Shown here: in pieces, positions 6,899 to 14,613 of the stretch | How the letters are laid out: every line of letters begins with the position of its first letter | Position numbering within the stretch: the first letter of the stretch is position 1 | Assembly (NCBI GenBank): GCA_015487835.1 | Contig: WFOY01000017.1 | Location: 1-21,838 of the forward strand | Source of the DNA: Aquificaceae bacterium | Lineage (GTDB): Bacteria; Aquificota; Aquificia; Aquificales; Aquificaceae | Reading direction: 5' to 3' | DNA length: 21,838 nucleotides | Notes under the pieces: model-generated | Seen by the model: only the letters and a program-made list of their open reading frames with translations | Databases searched by the model: none | What the model was told of the DNA's origin: nothing | Program-made: the position numbers and the translations under genes

Positions 6899-9220
6899 AT
6901 GCGAATTTCCCTCTCCTGGCTGGAAGAGTTCGTAGACCTTAAAGGTAAGGAACCGGAGGAGATCGCGGAAGCCCTATCCTTAAGAAGCGTTGAAGCTACG
7001 GTGGATACCTTCGGTGGCGAGGTTGAGGGTGCTGTCTTTGGCAGGGTAATCGAGGTGGCGGACCACCCCGAGAGGGAGGATCTCGCCGTTCTGTCGGTTG
7101 ACCTTGGACCAAAGGGTAAGGTCAGCTTAGTTACGACGGACAAGGAGATAAGGCCTGGAGTCATGATCCCTGTGGCCACCCCCGGTTCTAGGGTTAAGGG
7201 CAGGGTAGTGGAAAAGGTGCCCTTCGGTTCGGTAGTGTCCGAGGGCATGGCCCTTTCTCCCCAGGATCTTTGTCTGGACGATGCGGAGGAAGGTGTGCTT
7301 AAGGTAGAGGACCCCCTGGATCCCGGATCCGATGTGGGGAGTGTTCTTGGCTTCGGTGATCCCCTTCTCGAACTGGACATAACACCCAACAGGGGGGACA
7401 TGCTCAGCGTAAGGGGGATAGCCAGAGATCTCAGCGCACTCCTTAACCTACCCAAGATCAGAAGGGACGTGCCCAGGTTCGACGAGACAGGTGAGGTAGA
7501 TATCCAGATACTGGATCAGGACTGCTGGCGTTACAGGGGGGTTGTGATAGAGGGTATTGAGGTAAAGCGGTCTCCTCTGAGGATACGCAGGAGACTGTGG
7601 CAGGCAGGGTTGAAGTCTATAAACAACGTGGTGGATGTAACTAACTACATAATGATCCAAGAAGGACAGCCCCTCCACGCCTTCGATCTGGACAGGTTAG
7701 AGGGTGGTGTCATAGTCAGATCTGCCAGGGACGGAGAGAAGATGAGAACCATAGAGGGAAGGGAGGTCGCCCTGGACGGGACGGTCCTTGTCATAGCGGA
7801 CGCTAAGAAGCCCGTAGCCATAGCTGGTATAGTGGGCGGGGAGGAGACCGCTGTGAGCGTGTCAACCACAAGGGTGCTGATCGAAGCAGCCTACTTCGAT
7901 CCCAAAAGGATAAGAAGAGGATCGAAGAGGTTAGGCATACAGACTGAAAGCTCTTACAGGTTTGAGAGGAACGTGGACATAGGCTGGCTGGACAGTTCCG
8001 AGGATCTCGCCGTGTCCATGATCCTCGATCTCGCAGGAGGCGATCTTGTGGCCGTGAGGGACCTCTACGTAAAGAGGTACGAACCCAAAAGGATCTTTCT
8101 CCAGGTGGGCAAGTTCGTAAGGTACTCAGGGGGTGAGTTCGACCCTGAGGAGGTGGGTAACATACTGAAGGCCCTCGAGATACCCCACGAGATCAAGAGG
8201 TGCGGTGTGGAGGTGTTCGTCCCCTCCCACAGGATGTTCGACATAGGCAGGGACGTGGACATAATTGAGGAGATAATGAGGGTGAAGGGCTACGAAAGCT
8301 TCCCCGCCGAGGAGGTTAGCCTCCCCTCCAGATCCGACTACAGACGTGAGCTGACCAGGGAGATAGCGGATTTCCTGAGGGCAAGAGGCCTGAGGGAGGT
8401 TATAAACATATCTTACGAGGAGGACAGCCTCTACAGAACCCTCGGGATCGAACCTCCCCAGGTGGAGATAGTAAATCCCTTGATCCCCTCCCAGAGGTTC
8501 TTAAGATCTACACTGGTGCCCTCCCTCCTGAGGACAACCCTCTACAATGACAGCCACTACAACTTCGATCTGGCTGTGTTCGAGATAGGAAGGGTCTTCA
8601 CCAAAGAAGGGGAGGACCTGAGGGTTGGGATCCTCTTAAAGGGGAGATCAAGACTCTACCCCTACAAGGAGTGGGACCATACGGACCTCATGACCCTCGT
8701 TCAGGGTGTTGTGAGCCTCACGGGTCAGGAGGTGGTCACGGTACCTTCCGATGAGAAGTTCCTCCATCCCCACGTACAGGCAAGGGTCCTGAAGGGTGAC
8801 GATCAGGTGGGCTTCCTCGGGAGACTGCACCCCTCTTTGGAGAAGGATCTTGGGATCAAAGGCACCGTCTTCCTGGCGGAGATATCCCTTGGAAAGCTGG
8901 GGACAAAAGAGGGCGTTCCCAAGTACGCTGAGGTATCCAGGTTTCCCCCGGTCATAAGGGATCTCGCCCTGGTGGTGGACAAAAACCTTCCTGTGGGTAA
9001 ATTATTAAATGAGATCCGATCTCACATGGGTAGTATGGTGGAAGAGGTGACTGTTTTCGACCTGTACACAGGCGAGAAGGTAGGGGAAGGCAAGAAGAGC
9101 GTAGGAGTAAGGATGGTGATGAGGAGCAGAGAGGGTAGCCTCTCGAGCGAGGAGGTTGGATCGGTTATCGAGGACCTCGTGAGGAGGTTGAGAGATCGGC
9201 TCGGGGTGGAGATAAGATAA
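6899..9220 (+). CDS. pheT: Phenylalanyl-tRNA synthetase beta subunit
   Basis: A 773-residue beta chain of the alpha2-beta2 enzyme that charges tRNA-Phe; full length for bacteria. The N-terminus MRISLSWLEEFVDL is typical. Domains: EMAP/OB tRNA-binding domain (about 39-150, VFGRVIEVADHPEREDLAVL), B3/B4 editing region (about 205-375, with NNVVDVTNYIMIQEGQPLHA), B5 (about 395-470), the catalytic-like fold (about 475-670) and the C-terminal ferredoxin-like anticodon-binding domain (about 680-773, YAEVSRFPPVIRDLALVVDK). No pheS is adjacent, so the operon is split, as in some thermophiles. The gene is immediately followed by the 6S RNA gene, whose promoter probably lies inside its last codons. Confidence 0.96.
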   Translation: MRISLSWLEEFVDLKGKEPEEIAEALSLRSVEATVDTFGGEVEGAVFGRVIEVADHPEREDLAVLSVDLGPKGKVSLVTTDKEIRPGVMIPVATPGSRVKGRVVEKVPFGSVVSEGMALSPQDLCLDDAEEGVLKVEDPLDPGSDVGSVLGFGDPLLELDITPNRGDMLSVRGIARDLSALLNLPKIRRDVPRFDETGEVDIQILDQDCWRYRGVVIEGIEVKRSPLRIRRRLWQAGLKSINNVVDVTNYIMIQEGQPLHAFDLDRLEGGVIVRSARDGEKMRTIEGREVALDGTVLVIADAKKPVAIAGIVGGEETAVSVSTTRVLIEAAYFDPKRIRRGSKRLGIQTESSYRFERNVDIGWLDSSEDLAVSMILDLAGGDLVAVRDLYVKRYEPKRIFLQVGKFVRYSGGEFDPEEVGNILKALEIPHEIKRCGVEVFVPSHRMFDIGRDVDIIEEIMRVKGYESFPAEEVSLPSRSDYRRELTREIADFLRARGLREVINISYEEDSLYRTLGIEPPQVEIVNPLIPSQRFLRSTLVPSLLRTTLYNDSHYNFDLAVFEIGRVFTKEGEDLRVGILLKGRSRLYPYKEWDHTDLMTLVQGVVSLTGQEVVTVPSDEKFLHPHVQARVLKGDDQVGFLGRLHPSLEKDLGIKGTVFLAEISLGKLGTKEGVPKYAEVSRFPPVIRDLALVVDKNLPVGKLLNEIRSHMGSMVEEVTVFDLYTGEKVGEGKKSVGVRMVMRSREGSLSSEEVGSVIEDLVRRLRDRLGVEIR
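9188..9218 (+). promoter_or_regulatory. Candidate promoter of the 6S RNA gene
   Basis: TTGAGA (9188-9193) and TAAGAT (9213-9218), 19 bp apart, within the 3' end of pheT. Start predicted near 9224, just where the 6S closing stem begins. Spacing is long, so this is tentative. Confidence 0.3.
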
Positions 9221-9222
9221 AC

Positions 9223-9380
9223 TCCTGCCCCGTGCGTGGTCCGGAGCATACTGACGGGGCCTACAAGTTGGGCTGAAGGGAACCTGGCTTCGGGGTAGCC
9301 CCATCGGGGCACTCCGAGAGGGTACCCACCTTAAAGGTTGAGGCCCACCGGTATCTCCGAGGATCACGGCGGGGCGGGCT
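9223..9380 (+). ncRNA. ssrS: 6S RNA
   Basis: The 208-bp gap between pheT and the formyltetrahydrofolate cyclo-ligase gene encodes a long RNA rod. By hand: 9224-9232 pairs with 9370-9378; 9235-9242 with 9361-9368; 9243-9251 with 9351-9358 (one bulged C); 9257-9262 with 9341-9346. Then follow a loosely paired central region (about 9263-9290 and 9312-9340) and a GC-rich apical part with GCCCC-AUC-GGGGC (9298-9310). A long closing stem, open central bubble and apical stem of about 158 nt is the 6S RNA shape, which mimics an open promoter and sequesters RNA polymerase. The gene lies directly before the cyclo-ligase gene (ygfA), the same synteny as ssrS-ygfA in proteobacteria. Conserved SRP, tmRNA and RNase P motifs were looked for and not found. 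Exact ends are estimates. Confidence 0.7.
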
Positions 9381-9394
9381 ACCCTCCTCCTTGC

Positions 9395-9423
9395 CTTCCC
9401 CTCCTGGAAACAGGAGGTGGAAG
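9395..9423 (+). promoter_or_regulatory. Hairpin sequestering the Shine-Dalgarno site of the cyclo-ligase gene
   Basis: CCTCCTG (9400-9406), GAAA tetraloop, CAGGAGG (9411-9417): a perfect 7-bp stem whose right arm is the AGGAGG ribosome site. CTTCC (9395-9399) pairs further with GGAAG (9419-9423) across a bulged T, giving 12 pairs. It would mask translation initiation and may also serve as a processing or boundary element after 6S RNA. No U-tract follows, so it is not a standard terminator. Confidence 0.5.
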
Positions 9424-9428
9424 AGTTG

Positions 9429-9980
9429 GTGGTCACAAAGGAGGAACTGAGAAGGGAGATCCTAAAGAGGAGGACAGACCAGGATCCCGACGAAAAGTCG
9501 GTCCGTGACGAGAGGATAAGGGAGAACCTCAAAGGCCTGCCCGAGTTCAGACCCACCGGAACGATCCTCATGTTCTACCCGATAAAGGGTGAGCCCGACA
9601 TCACACCTCTGTTTGACTACATCCTCAGTAAAGGTGGTGACCTCGTGCTCCCGAAGGTGGACGGGCACAACCTCAGGATGGTACGTTTGCCGGACCCGAC
9701 CCAAGTTCAAGCTGGCAGGTTTAGGGTGCCGGAACCCGCAGCAGGTGAAGAGGTAAGCCCCGAGGATCTGGACCTGGCGATCGTGCCAGGGATCGTGTTC
9801 GATCGCAGATGCTACAGGATAGGGTTCGGTAAGGGCTTTTACGACAGGCTCCTCGCCAAGGTTCCAGCTCCCAAAGTGGGGGTTGGTTACTCCTTTCAGG
9901 TTGTACCCGAGGTTCCAAGGGATCCGTGGGACGTACCCCTGGACCTCGTAGTTACCGATGAAGAGGTGATAAGGAGGTAA
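9429..9980 (+). CDS. ygfA: 5-formyltetrahydrofolate cyclo-ligase
   Basis: A roughly 183-residue ATP-dependent enzyme that converts 5-formyl-THF to 5,10-methenyl-THF in folate metabolism. Motifs: N-terminal KEELRREILKRR, the substrate/ATP region MFYPIKGEPDITPLF, PKV, and the family signature RIGFGKGFYDRLL near residue 125-140. The start is uncertain: GTG 9429 lies 11 nt and TTG 9426 8 nt after AGGAGG (9412-9417), while GTG 9417 overlaps that site and is unlikely. The ribosome site is inside a hairpin. The stop at 9978-9980 is followed within 4 nt by rny. Confidence 0.93.
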   Translation: MVTKEELRREILKRRTDQDPDEKSVRDERIRENLKGLPEFRPTGTILMFYPIKGEPDITPLFDYILSKGGDLVLPKVDGHNLRMVRLPDPTQVQAGRFRVPEPAAGEEVSPEDLDLAIVPGIVFDRRCYRIGFGKGFYDRLLAKVPAPKVGVGYSFQVVPEVPRDPWDVPLDLVVTDEEVIRR

Positions 9981-9984
9981 TAGC

Positions 9985-11595
9985 ATGGAAGCGATCGTAC
10001 TTGTAGCGATAGCGGGCGGAGTCATTGGTGGCTTCACGATGGCCTTCCTTCTGCTGAAGGGTTCGGCCTCCGTAAAGAAGGAGGACATAGAGACAAGGAC
10101 AGAAGAGATCATCAGGGAGGCGAGGGAGAAGGCAGAGTCCATACTCAGGGAGGCCGAGAGAAGGGCGGAGTCAATAGTAAACTCCGCAAAGGAGGAGGCG
10201 GAGAGGATAAAGACTGAGGTGGAGGAGAGACGCAGGGAAGTCAAGGAGATAGAGGACCTCCTCCACTCCAAGGAGAGGCAGATCGACCGCAAGTGGGAGA
10301 TCATAGAGAAGCGTGAGGAAGAACTCTACAGGAGGGAAAAGGAGATAAGGGAGATCCAGAGGCAGATAGAGGCGAGGGAGAGGGAAATCTTGGAAGCGGA
10401 GAAGAGATTGAGGGAGGATCGGGAGGAGATAGAGAAACTGAAGGCCAAGGAGATCGAGGAGCTGGAACGCATAGCGGGGCTTACCGCTGAGGAGGCCAAG
10501 GAGGAGCTCCTCAGGAGGGTGGAGAACGATGCGAGGCTGGAGATGGTGAAGTTGATGAGAAGGATAGAGGAGGAGGCGAGGGAGAAGGCGGAGATCGAGG
10601 CCAAGAGGATAATAACTACAGCGGTGCAGCGACTGTCACCCCAGATCGCGATAAACTACACGACGACCTCCGTGGAGCTACCGAGCAACGAGTTCAAAGG
10701 TAGGATCATAGGAAGGGAGGGCAGGAACATAAGGACCTTCGAGATACTGACCGGCGTTGACCTCATCATAGACGACACACCTGACGTGGTCACCATATCC
10801 TCCTTCGATCCCCTGAGAAGGGAAATAGCGAAGGAAGCCTTGGAGAGGCTTATCCAGGACGGAAGGATACACCCGGCGAGGATAGAGGAGGTGGTGGACG
10901 AGGTCAAGAGCGAGATGGACGAGAAGATAAGGAAGATGGGAGAGGAGACGGTCTTCGAGCTCGGGCTCCACGACATAAACCCCGGCCTCTACTACTACAT
11001 AGGGAAGCTATACTTCAGAACGAGTTACTCCCAGAACGTTCTTCTTCACTCAAAGGAGGTGGCCTATCTGGCAGGTATGATGGCTGAGGAGCTTGGCCTC
11101 GATGCGAAGCTGGCAAGGAGAGCAGGTCTTCTCCACGATATAGGCAAGTCCATATCCCACGAACTCGGCGGTTCCCACACCGACATAGGTGTGGAGCTGT
11201 GCAAGAAGTACGGCGAACCCGACGCCGTGATAAACGCTATCAGAGCACACCACGAGGAGGAGCCGGTGAGGTACCCCGAGGTGGCCCTCGTCTGCGCAGC
11301 GGACGCCCTGTCGGCTGCCAGACCTGGAGCGAGAAGGGAGACCCTGGAGGTTTACCTCAAACGCCTCGAGAAGCTCGAGGAGATAGTGAAGTCCTTCAAA
11401 GGGGTTGCGAACGCCTACGCCGTCCAAGCAGGAAGGGAGGTGAGGGTGATAGTGGACCCTGAGGAGATATCGGACGATGAGGCCTACATGCTCTCAAAGG
11501 AGATAGCCAGGAAGATAGAGGAGGAGATGGACTACCCCGGGCAGATAAAGGTGGTCGTGATCAGGGAGCTGAGGCACGTGGAGTATGCTAAATAA
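9985..11595 (+). CDS. rny: Ribonuclease Y
   Basis: A 536-residue membrane-anchored endoribonuclease that initiates mRNA decay. N-terminal membrane helix (about 3-25, IVLVAIAGGVIGGFTMAFLL), long charged coiled coil (about 30-200), KH RNA-binding domain (about 225-290, with GRIIGREGRNIRTFE from G239) and HD phosphodiesterase domain (about 345-440) with the metal-binding H384-D385 in LLHDIGKS. AAGGAGG precedes ATG 9985. The ATG follows the cyclo-ligase stop by 4 nt. Downstream are tRNA-Leu (12 nt after the stop) and ymdB; rny-ymdB pairing is common in Firmicutes. Confidence 0.96.
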   Translation: MEAIVLVAIAGGVIGGFTMAFLLLKGSASVKKEDIETRTEEIIREAREKAESILREAERRAESIVNSAKEEAERIKTEVEERRREVKEIEDLLHSKERQIDRKWEIIEKREEELYRREKEIREIQRQIEAREREILEAEKRLREDREEIEKLKAKEIEELERIAGLTAEEAKEELLRRVENDARLEMVKLMRRIEEEAREKAEIEAKRIITTAVQRLSPQIAINYTTTSVELPSNEFKGRIIGREGRNIRTFEILTGVDLIIDDTPDVVTISSFDPLRREIAKEALERLIQDGRIHPARIEEVVDEVKSEMDEKIRKMGEETVFELGLHDINPGLYYYIGKLYFRTSYSQNVLLHSKEVAYLAGMMAEELGLDAKLARRAGLLHDIGKSISHELGGSHTDIGVELCKKYGEPDAVINAIRAHHEEEPVRYPEVALVCAADALSAARPGARRETLEVYLKRLEKLEEIVKSFKGVANAYAVQAGREVRVIVDPEEISDDEAYMLSKEIARKIEEEMDYPGQIKVVVIRELRHVEYAK

Positions 11596-11607
11596 TATTT
11601 AAATAGA

Positions 11608-11694
11608 GCGGGTGTGGCGGAACTGGCAGACGCGCCGGACTCAGGATCCGGTGCCCGTAAGGGCGTGAGGGTTCGACTCCCTCCACCCGCACCA
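11608..11694 (+). tRNA. tRNA-Leu (anticodon CAG)
   Basis: An 87-nt class II tRNA. Acceptor stem GCGGGTG (11608-11614) pairs with CACCCGC (11684-11690), followed by discriminator A and an encoded CCA (11692-11694). Anticodon stem CCGGA (11635-11639) pairs with TCCGG, loop CTCAGGA, anticodon CAG at 11642-11644, reading CUG. Long variable arm with GCCC...GGGC and T-loop GGTTCGACTCC are present. It lies between rny and ymdB with no obvious terminator, so it may be cut from a polycistronic transcript. Confidence 0.96.
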
Positions 11695-11705
11695 AAGACA
11701 AAGAA

Positions 11706-12500
11706 ATGAGATTTTTGATAATAGGGGATATTGTTGGCAGACCGGGAAGAAAGGCCGTCTCCATGGTCATAGATGAGATAAAGAGGGAGGAGAGGATAGA
11801 CGTGGCCGTAGCGAACGTGGAGAACGCAGCGGGAGGTTTCGGAATAACCAAGAAGGTGTACGAGGAACTAAAGATCATAGGCATAGACGTCTTCACCTCC
11901 GGCAACCACATCTGGGACAAGAAGGAGGTCCTCCAGTTCATAGACTCGGCCGAGGACCTGCTGAGGCCGGCCAACTACCCGGAGGGTGTCCCGGGGAGGG
12001 GATACGGTGTCTTCAAGACAAACGAGAAGAAGTTTGCAGTTGTGAACCTAATGGGCAGGGTTTTCATGGACAGCGGCCTCGAGGACCCCTTCAGGACCTT
12101 CGACAGGATCTACGAGGCCCTCTCAAAGGAAACCAAGGTGATCGTGGTGGATTTTCACGCCGAGGCCACCTCAGAGAAGTGGGCCTTCGGCATATACGTG
12201 GACGGGAGGGCCTCCGTGGTTTACGGGACCCACACGCACGTACCCACGGCGGACGAGACTCTGCTAAGACACGGAACCGCCTACGTCACGGACGTAGGTA
12301 TGACAGGTCCATGGTACTCGGTTATAGGCATGAGGGCGAAGGAGCCTATAGAGAGGTTTATACTATCGATGCCCAGAAAGTTCCAGGTGGAGGAGAAAGG
12401 GGAGGTGGTATTCAACGCGGTTGTGGTGGAGGTCGATGAGGACTCAGGGAGGGCTGTGGAGATAAAGAGGATAAAGAGGTTTATAAGATGGTCCTCCTGA
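11706..12500 (+). CDS. ymdB: YmdB-family metallophosphoesterase (2',3'-cyclic nucleotide phosphodiesterase)
   Basis: A 264-residue calcineurin-like phosphoesterase of the YmdB/DR1281 family, which hydrolyses cyclic nucleotides and affects RNase Y-dependent mRNA decay and biofilm decisions in Bacillus. Metal-binding motifs: G7-D8-I-V-G, E39-N40, G66-N67-H68, the FHAEATSEK segment and GTHTHVPTAD. The gene starts 11 nt after the CCA of tRNA-Leu and has no Shine-Dalgarno site; if the tRNA 3' end is processed from a shared transcript, the ymdB message would carry only an 11-nt leader. Its last 13 bp overlap the transglycosylase gene. Confidence 0.93.
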   Translation: MRFLIIGDIVGRPGRKAVSMVIDEIKREERIDVAVANVENAAGGFGITKKVYEELKIIGIDVFTSGNHIWDKKEVLQFIDSAEDLLRPANYPEGVPGRGYGVFKTNEKKFAVVNLMGRVFMDSGLEDPFRTFDRIYEALSKETKVIVVDFHAEATSEKWAFGIYVDGRASVVYGTHTHVPTADETLLRHGTAYVTDVGMTGPWYSVIGMRAKEPIERFILSMPRKFQVEEKGEVVFNAVVVEVDEDSGRAVEIKRIKRFIRWSS

Positions 12501-14125
12501 TCCTCCTCATCGTGCCCTTCCTCGTACCCGCCAAGCCCCCTGTGGAGTATGAACTCCTGCGGAGGTTTTTGGACACGAGGGACGTGTACACGGCCTACTT
12601 CCTCCTGGACAGGTTCAGGGACGCGGTTTTTGTAGATGAGCTGAGGATAGAACTCGCCTGGGATCTGCTAAAGAGGGGAGATAGGGAGGAGGCCCTCAGG
12701 GTAGCAAAACACGTGAACCTCGAGAGGGTAAGGGATCTGTACGCCTCTAAGGTCTATGATATATGGACCAACCTGCCCCTCGACCCAAAGCCCTTCCTCC
12801 TTAGGTTCCCTGAGAAGGCCATCCACCTCCTCGGCAGGGTAAAGATCACAGAGGAGGAAAAGGAAAAGGTCCTCTCGAGGCTTATCACCAAGAAGCTTTA
12901 CAGAGAGGTGATCAGGTTCTCCGGGGACAACTGTTTTTATAAGACGGTAGCCCTGTACAGGCTGGGCAGGTATAGGGAGGCTGTGAAGTCGGCGAGAGAG
13001 TGTAAGGACAGGCGGTCCTGGAGATTCGGGGTCATCTCCCTGATCAGGTTGGGTGACCTTGGTGGGGCGAAGAGGTTTGCGATCAGGAAGGACGATCCAG
13101 ACCTCTACTTCCTGATAGGGTGGGAGTTCCTCATGAGAGGCGACCTGAAGAAAGCCAGAAGGTTCATAGACATGTCCGGTGAGAACCTCAGAAGGTACTT
13201 CTACTCTGCCCTCGTACGCTACGTAGAGGGTAGGTACAGGCTAGCCTACGAGATCCTCTCCGAAGGGGAGAAGGTGGCGAGGGGTTCCATAGACAGGGCG
13301 AGGATATACTTCTGGAAGTTCAAGGTCTTAAAAGCCATGGGTGACGACGTGATGGCCCACTACTACCTGGCCAAGGCTGCGGAGGAGGAGGGTTTTTACG
13401 GTGCGGTGGCAAAGAGAATACTTGGGGAGAAGGTGCACAGGGGTTCGGCCATCAGGGCCAGGGACGGGGACCCTCCCCTTTGGTTATCAAGGCTGATCAG
13501 GATAGCCGAGGCCGGCTTTCCTTACTACCTCAGGCTTGAGATTCTCAAGATGGAAGGGCAAATCTCCCCTTGGGACCTTCCCCTGATCTCAAGGCTGGAT
13601 CCCCACGCCGCTATAAGGATAGCCGCGAGAAGGTTCGGTGTGGGATCGGAGGTTTACAGGGCCGTTGCGTTCCCGACACCTTACAGGGAGATAGTAAGGC
13701 GTGCCTCAAAGAGGTTCGGTGTGGACGAGGCCCTCGTGTACGCCATCATAAGACAGGAGAGCCTGTTCGACCCCTTTATCGTGTCAAGGTCCGACGCGAA
13801 GGGCCTCATGCAGCTTATAGATCCAACGGCCCGCTGGATCGCAAGAAGAATTGGAATAGTCCCCAAGGACATATTCGATCCTGAGACGAACGTTACCTTA
13901 GGGGTGGCCTACCTTAGCTACCTTATGGAGATGTGGAAGGGCGATATTGTTAGGGTTCTTGCCTCCTACAACGCTGGTCCAAACGCGGTGGGCAGCTGGA
14001 GGCGTATAGAGGACGACTTCCTGTTCATAGAGCTGATCCCCTACGGGGAGACCAGGAAGTATGTAAAGAGGGTCCTCTGGTACTACTACGTTTACAAGGA
14101 GATCCTTTCAGAGAAAGGTCTCTGA
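12488..14125 (+). CDS. slt: Soluble lytic murein transglycosylase (Slt70-like)
   Basis: A 545-residue exported enzyme cleaving peptidoglycan glycan strands to 1,6-anhydromuropeptides. Short hydrophobic N-terminus (MVLLILLIVPFLVPAKP) as signal peptide; an alpha-helical superhelix of TPR-like repeats (about 20-385); C-terminal SLT domain (about 400-530) with catalytic E424 in AIIRQESLFDP, then DAKGLMQLIDPTA and VLASYNAGPNAV. All core SLT motifs are intact. ATG 12488 overlaps the ymdB end by 13 bp (coupled translation), and the 3' end overlaps convergent DUF2203 by 18 bp. Confidence 0.92.
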   Translation: MVLLILLIVPFLVPAKPPVEYELLRRFLDTRDVYTAYFLLDRFRDAVFVDELRIELAWDLLKRGDREEALRVAKHVNLERVRDLYASKVYDIWTNLPLDPKPFLLRFPEKAIHLLGRVKITEEEKEKVLSRLITKKLYREVIRFSGDNCFYKTVALYRLGRYREAVKSARECKDRRSWRFGVISLIRLGDLGGAKRFAIRKDDPDLYFLIGWEFLMRGDLKKARRFIDMSGENLRRYFYSALVRYVEGRYRLAYEILSEGEKVARGSIDRARIYFWKFKVLKAMGDDVMAHYYLAKAAEEEGFYGAVAKRILGEKVHRGSAIRARDGDPPLWLSRLIRIAEAGFPYYLRLEILKMEGQISPWDLPLISRLDPHAAIRIAARRFGVGSEVYRAVAFPTPYREIVRRASKRFGVDEALVYAIIRQESLFDPFIVSRSDAKGLMQLIDPTARWIARRIGIVPKDIFDPETNVTLGVAYLSYLMEMWKGDIVRVLASYNAGPNAVGSWRRIEDDFLFIELIPYGETRKYVKRVLWYYYVYKEILSEKGL

Positions 14126-14500
14126 ACCTTCAAGATACTCCACAGGCTTTCTGCCTGCGAACCCGTCGTTCAGCTCGTGCCAGTACATTATGGTCTCCTC
14201 GTCCTCCTTCCAGCATAGCCATATGTATCTGCCCTCGTGGTAGGATAGAAAGTCAACCAGTATAGGGTCCACACCCTTTATAACTCCCCCAAGCTCCTCT
14301 ATCCTCAGGAAGTCCCTCCTTATAAGGCTCTCCAGCTCCTTGGCCTTCGTCTGGTAGTACATCTTCTCAAGGTCGTCCTGCTCGTCCTCGAGGCGGGAGT
14401 AAATATCGAAGAGCTCCTCCTTCTTCATGTTTATGTCTTCCACTATGGGCTTTATCTTTACGAGGAGGTTTCTGGCCTCCTGAAGAGTGAAAACCTTCAT
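14108..14500 (-). CDS. DUF2203 family protein
   Basis: A 130-residue protein of a widespread uncharacterised family. N-terminal helix FTLQEARNLLVKIKPIVEDI, a central coiled-coil-like acidic stretch, and the family's C-terminal signature YIWLCWKEDEETIMYWHELN then DGFAGRKP. ATG 14500 is preferred to the in-frame ATG at 14551: the family begins at F-T-x-x-E-A, and an AT-rich -10-like CATATT at 14513-14508 ends 7 nt before it. It is divergent from the rhodanese gene. Function unknown. Confidence 0.85.
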   Translation of the reverse strand: MKVFTLQEARNLLVKIKPIVEDINMKKEELFDIYSRLEDEQDDLEKMYYQTKAKELESLIRRDFLRIEELGGVIKGVDPILVDFLSYHEGRYIWLCWKEDEETIMYWHELNDGFAGRKPVEYLEGSETFL

Positions 14501-14507
14501 GCTCTTA

Positions 14508-14513
14508 AATATG
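14508..14513 (-). promoter_or_regulatory. -10-like box of the DUF2203 gene
   Basis: Reverse-strand CATATT (alternatively TATTTA two bases on), 7 nt before ATG 14500, with no ribosome site; probable leaderless start. Confidence 0.3.
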
Positions 14514-14556
14514 TAGTGGGACCTTTGGTTGTCAATATGATCGTAGCCCATAATCC

Positions 14557-14587
14557 TTGCCTTCCCGCAAGCTGGAAGGTTTATATT
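14557..14587 (+). promoter_or_regulatory. MerR/CueR-type promoter of the rhodanese gene
   Basis: -35 TTGCCT (14557-14562) and -10 TATATT (14582-14587) are exactly 19 bp apart, the long spacer typical of MerR-activated promoters. The dyad CCTTCC (14560-14565)-N8-GGAAGG (14574-14579) lies in the spacer, as in the E. coli CueR site of copA. The same dyad and spacing recur at 18827-18857 before the operon encoding a MerR protein. Predicted transcript start about 14594, 20 nt before the ATG, with AGGAGGTGG at 14602-14610. Confidence 0.75.
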
Positions 14588-14613
14588 AGAACAAAGCCAC
14601 CAGGAGGTGGAAC

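Noticed and set aside
9223..9380. SRP RNA, tmRNA or RNase P RNA instead of 6S RNA
   Set aside because: The SRP tetraloop/GGAAGGAAGCAG region, the tmRNA tRNA-like ends and the RNase P GAGGAAAGTC motif are not present.
9391..9411. A third TTGCCTTCC motif followed by GGAA, resembling the MerR-type promoters
   Set aside because: The half-sites are 6, not 8, bases apart, the right arm is GGAAAC rather than GGAAGG, and there is no -10 at 19 bp. The pairing is better explained by the hairpin over the ribosome site.
9462..10304. A 280-codon reverse open frame across the cyclo-ligase and rny genes
   Set aside because: It crosses two clearly real genes, is Ser/Leu-rich as expected for the antisense of coiled-coil coding sequence, and matches no family.
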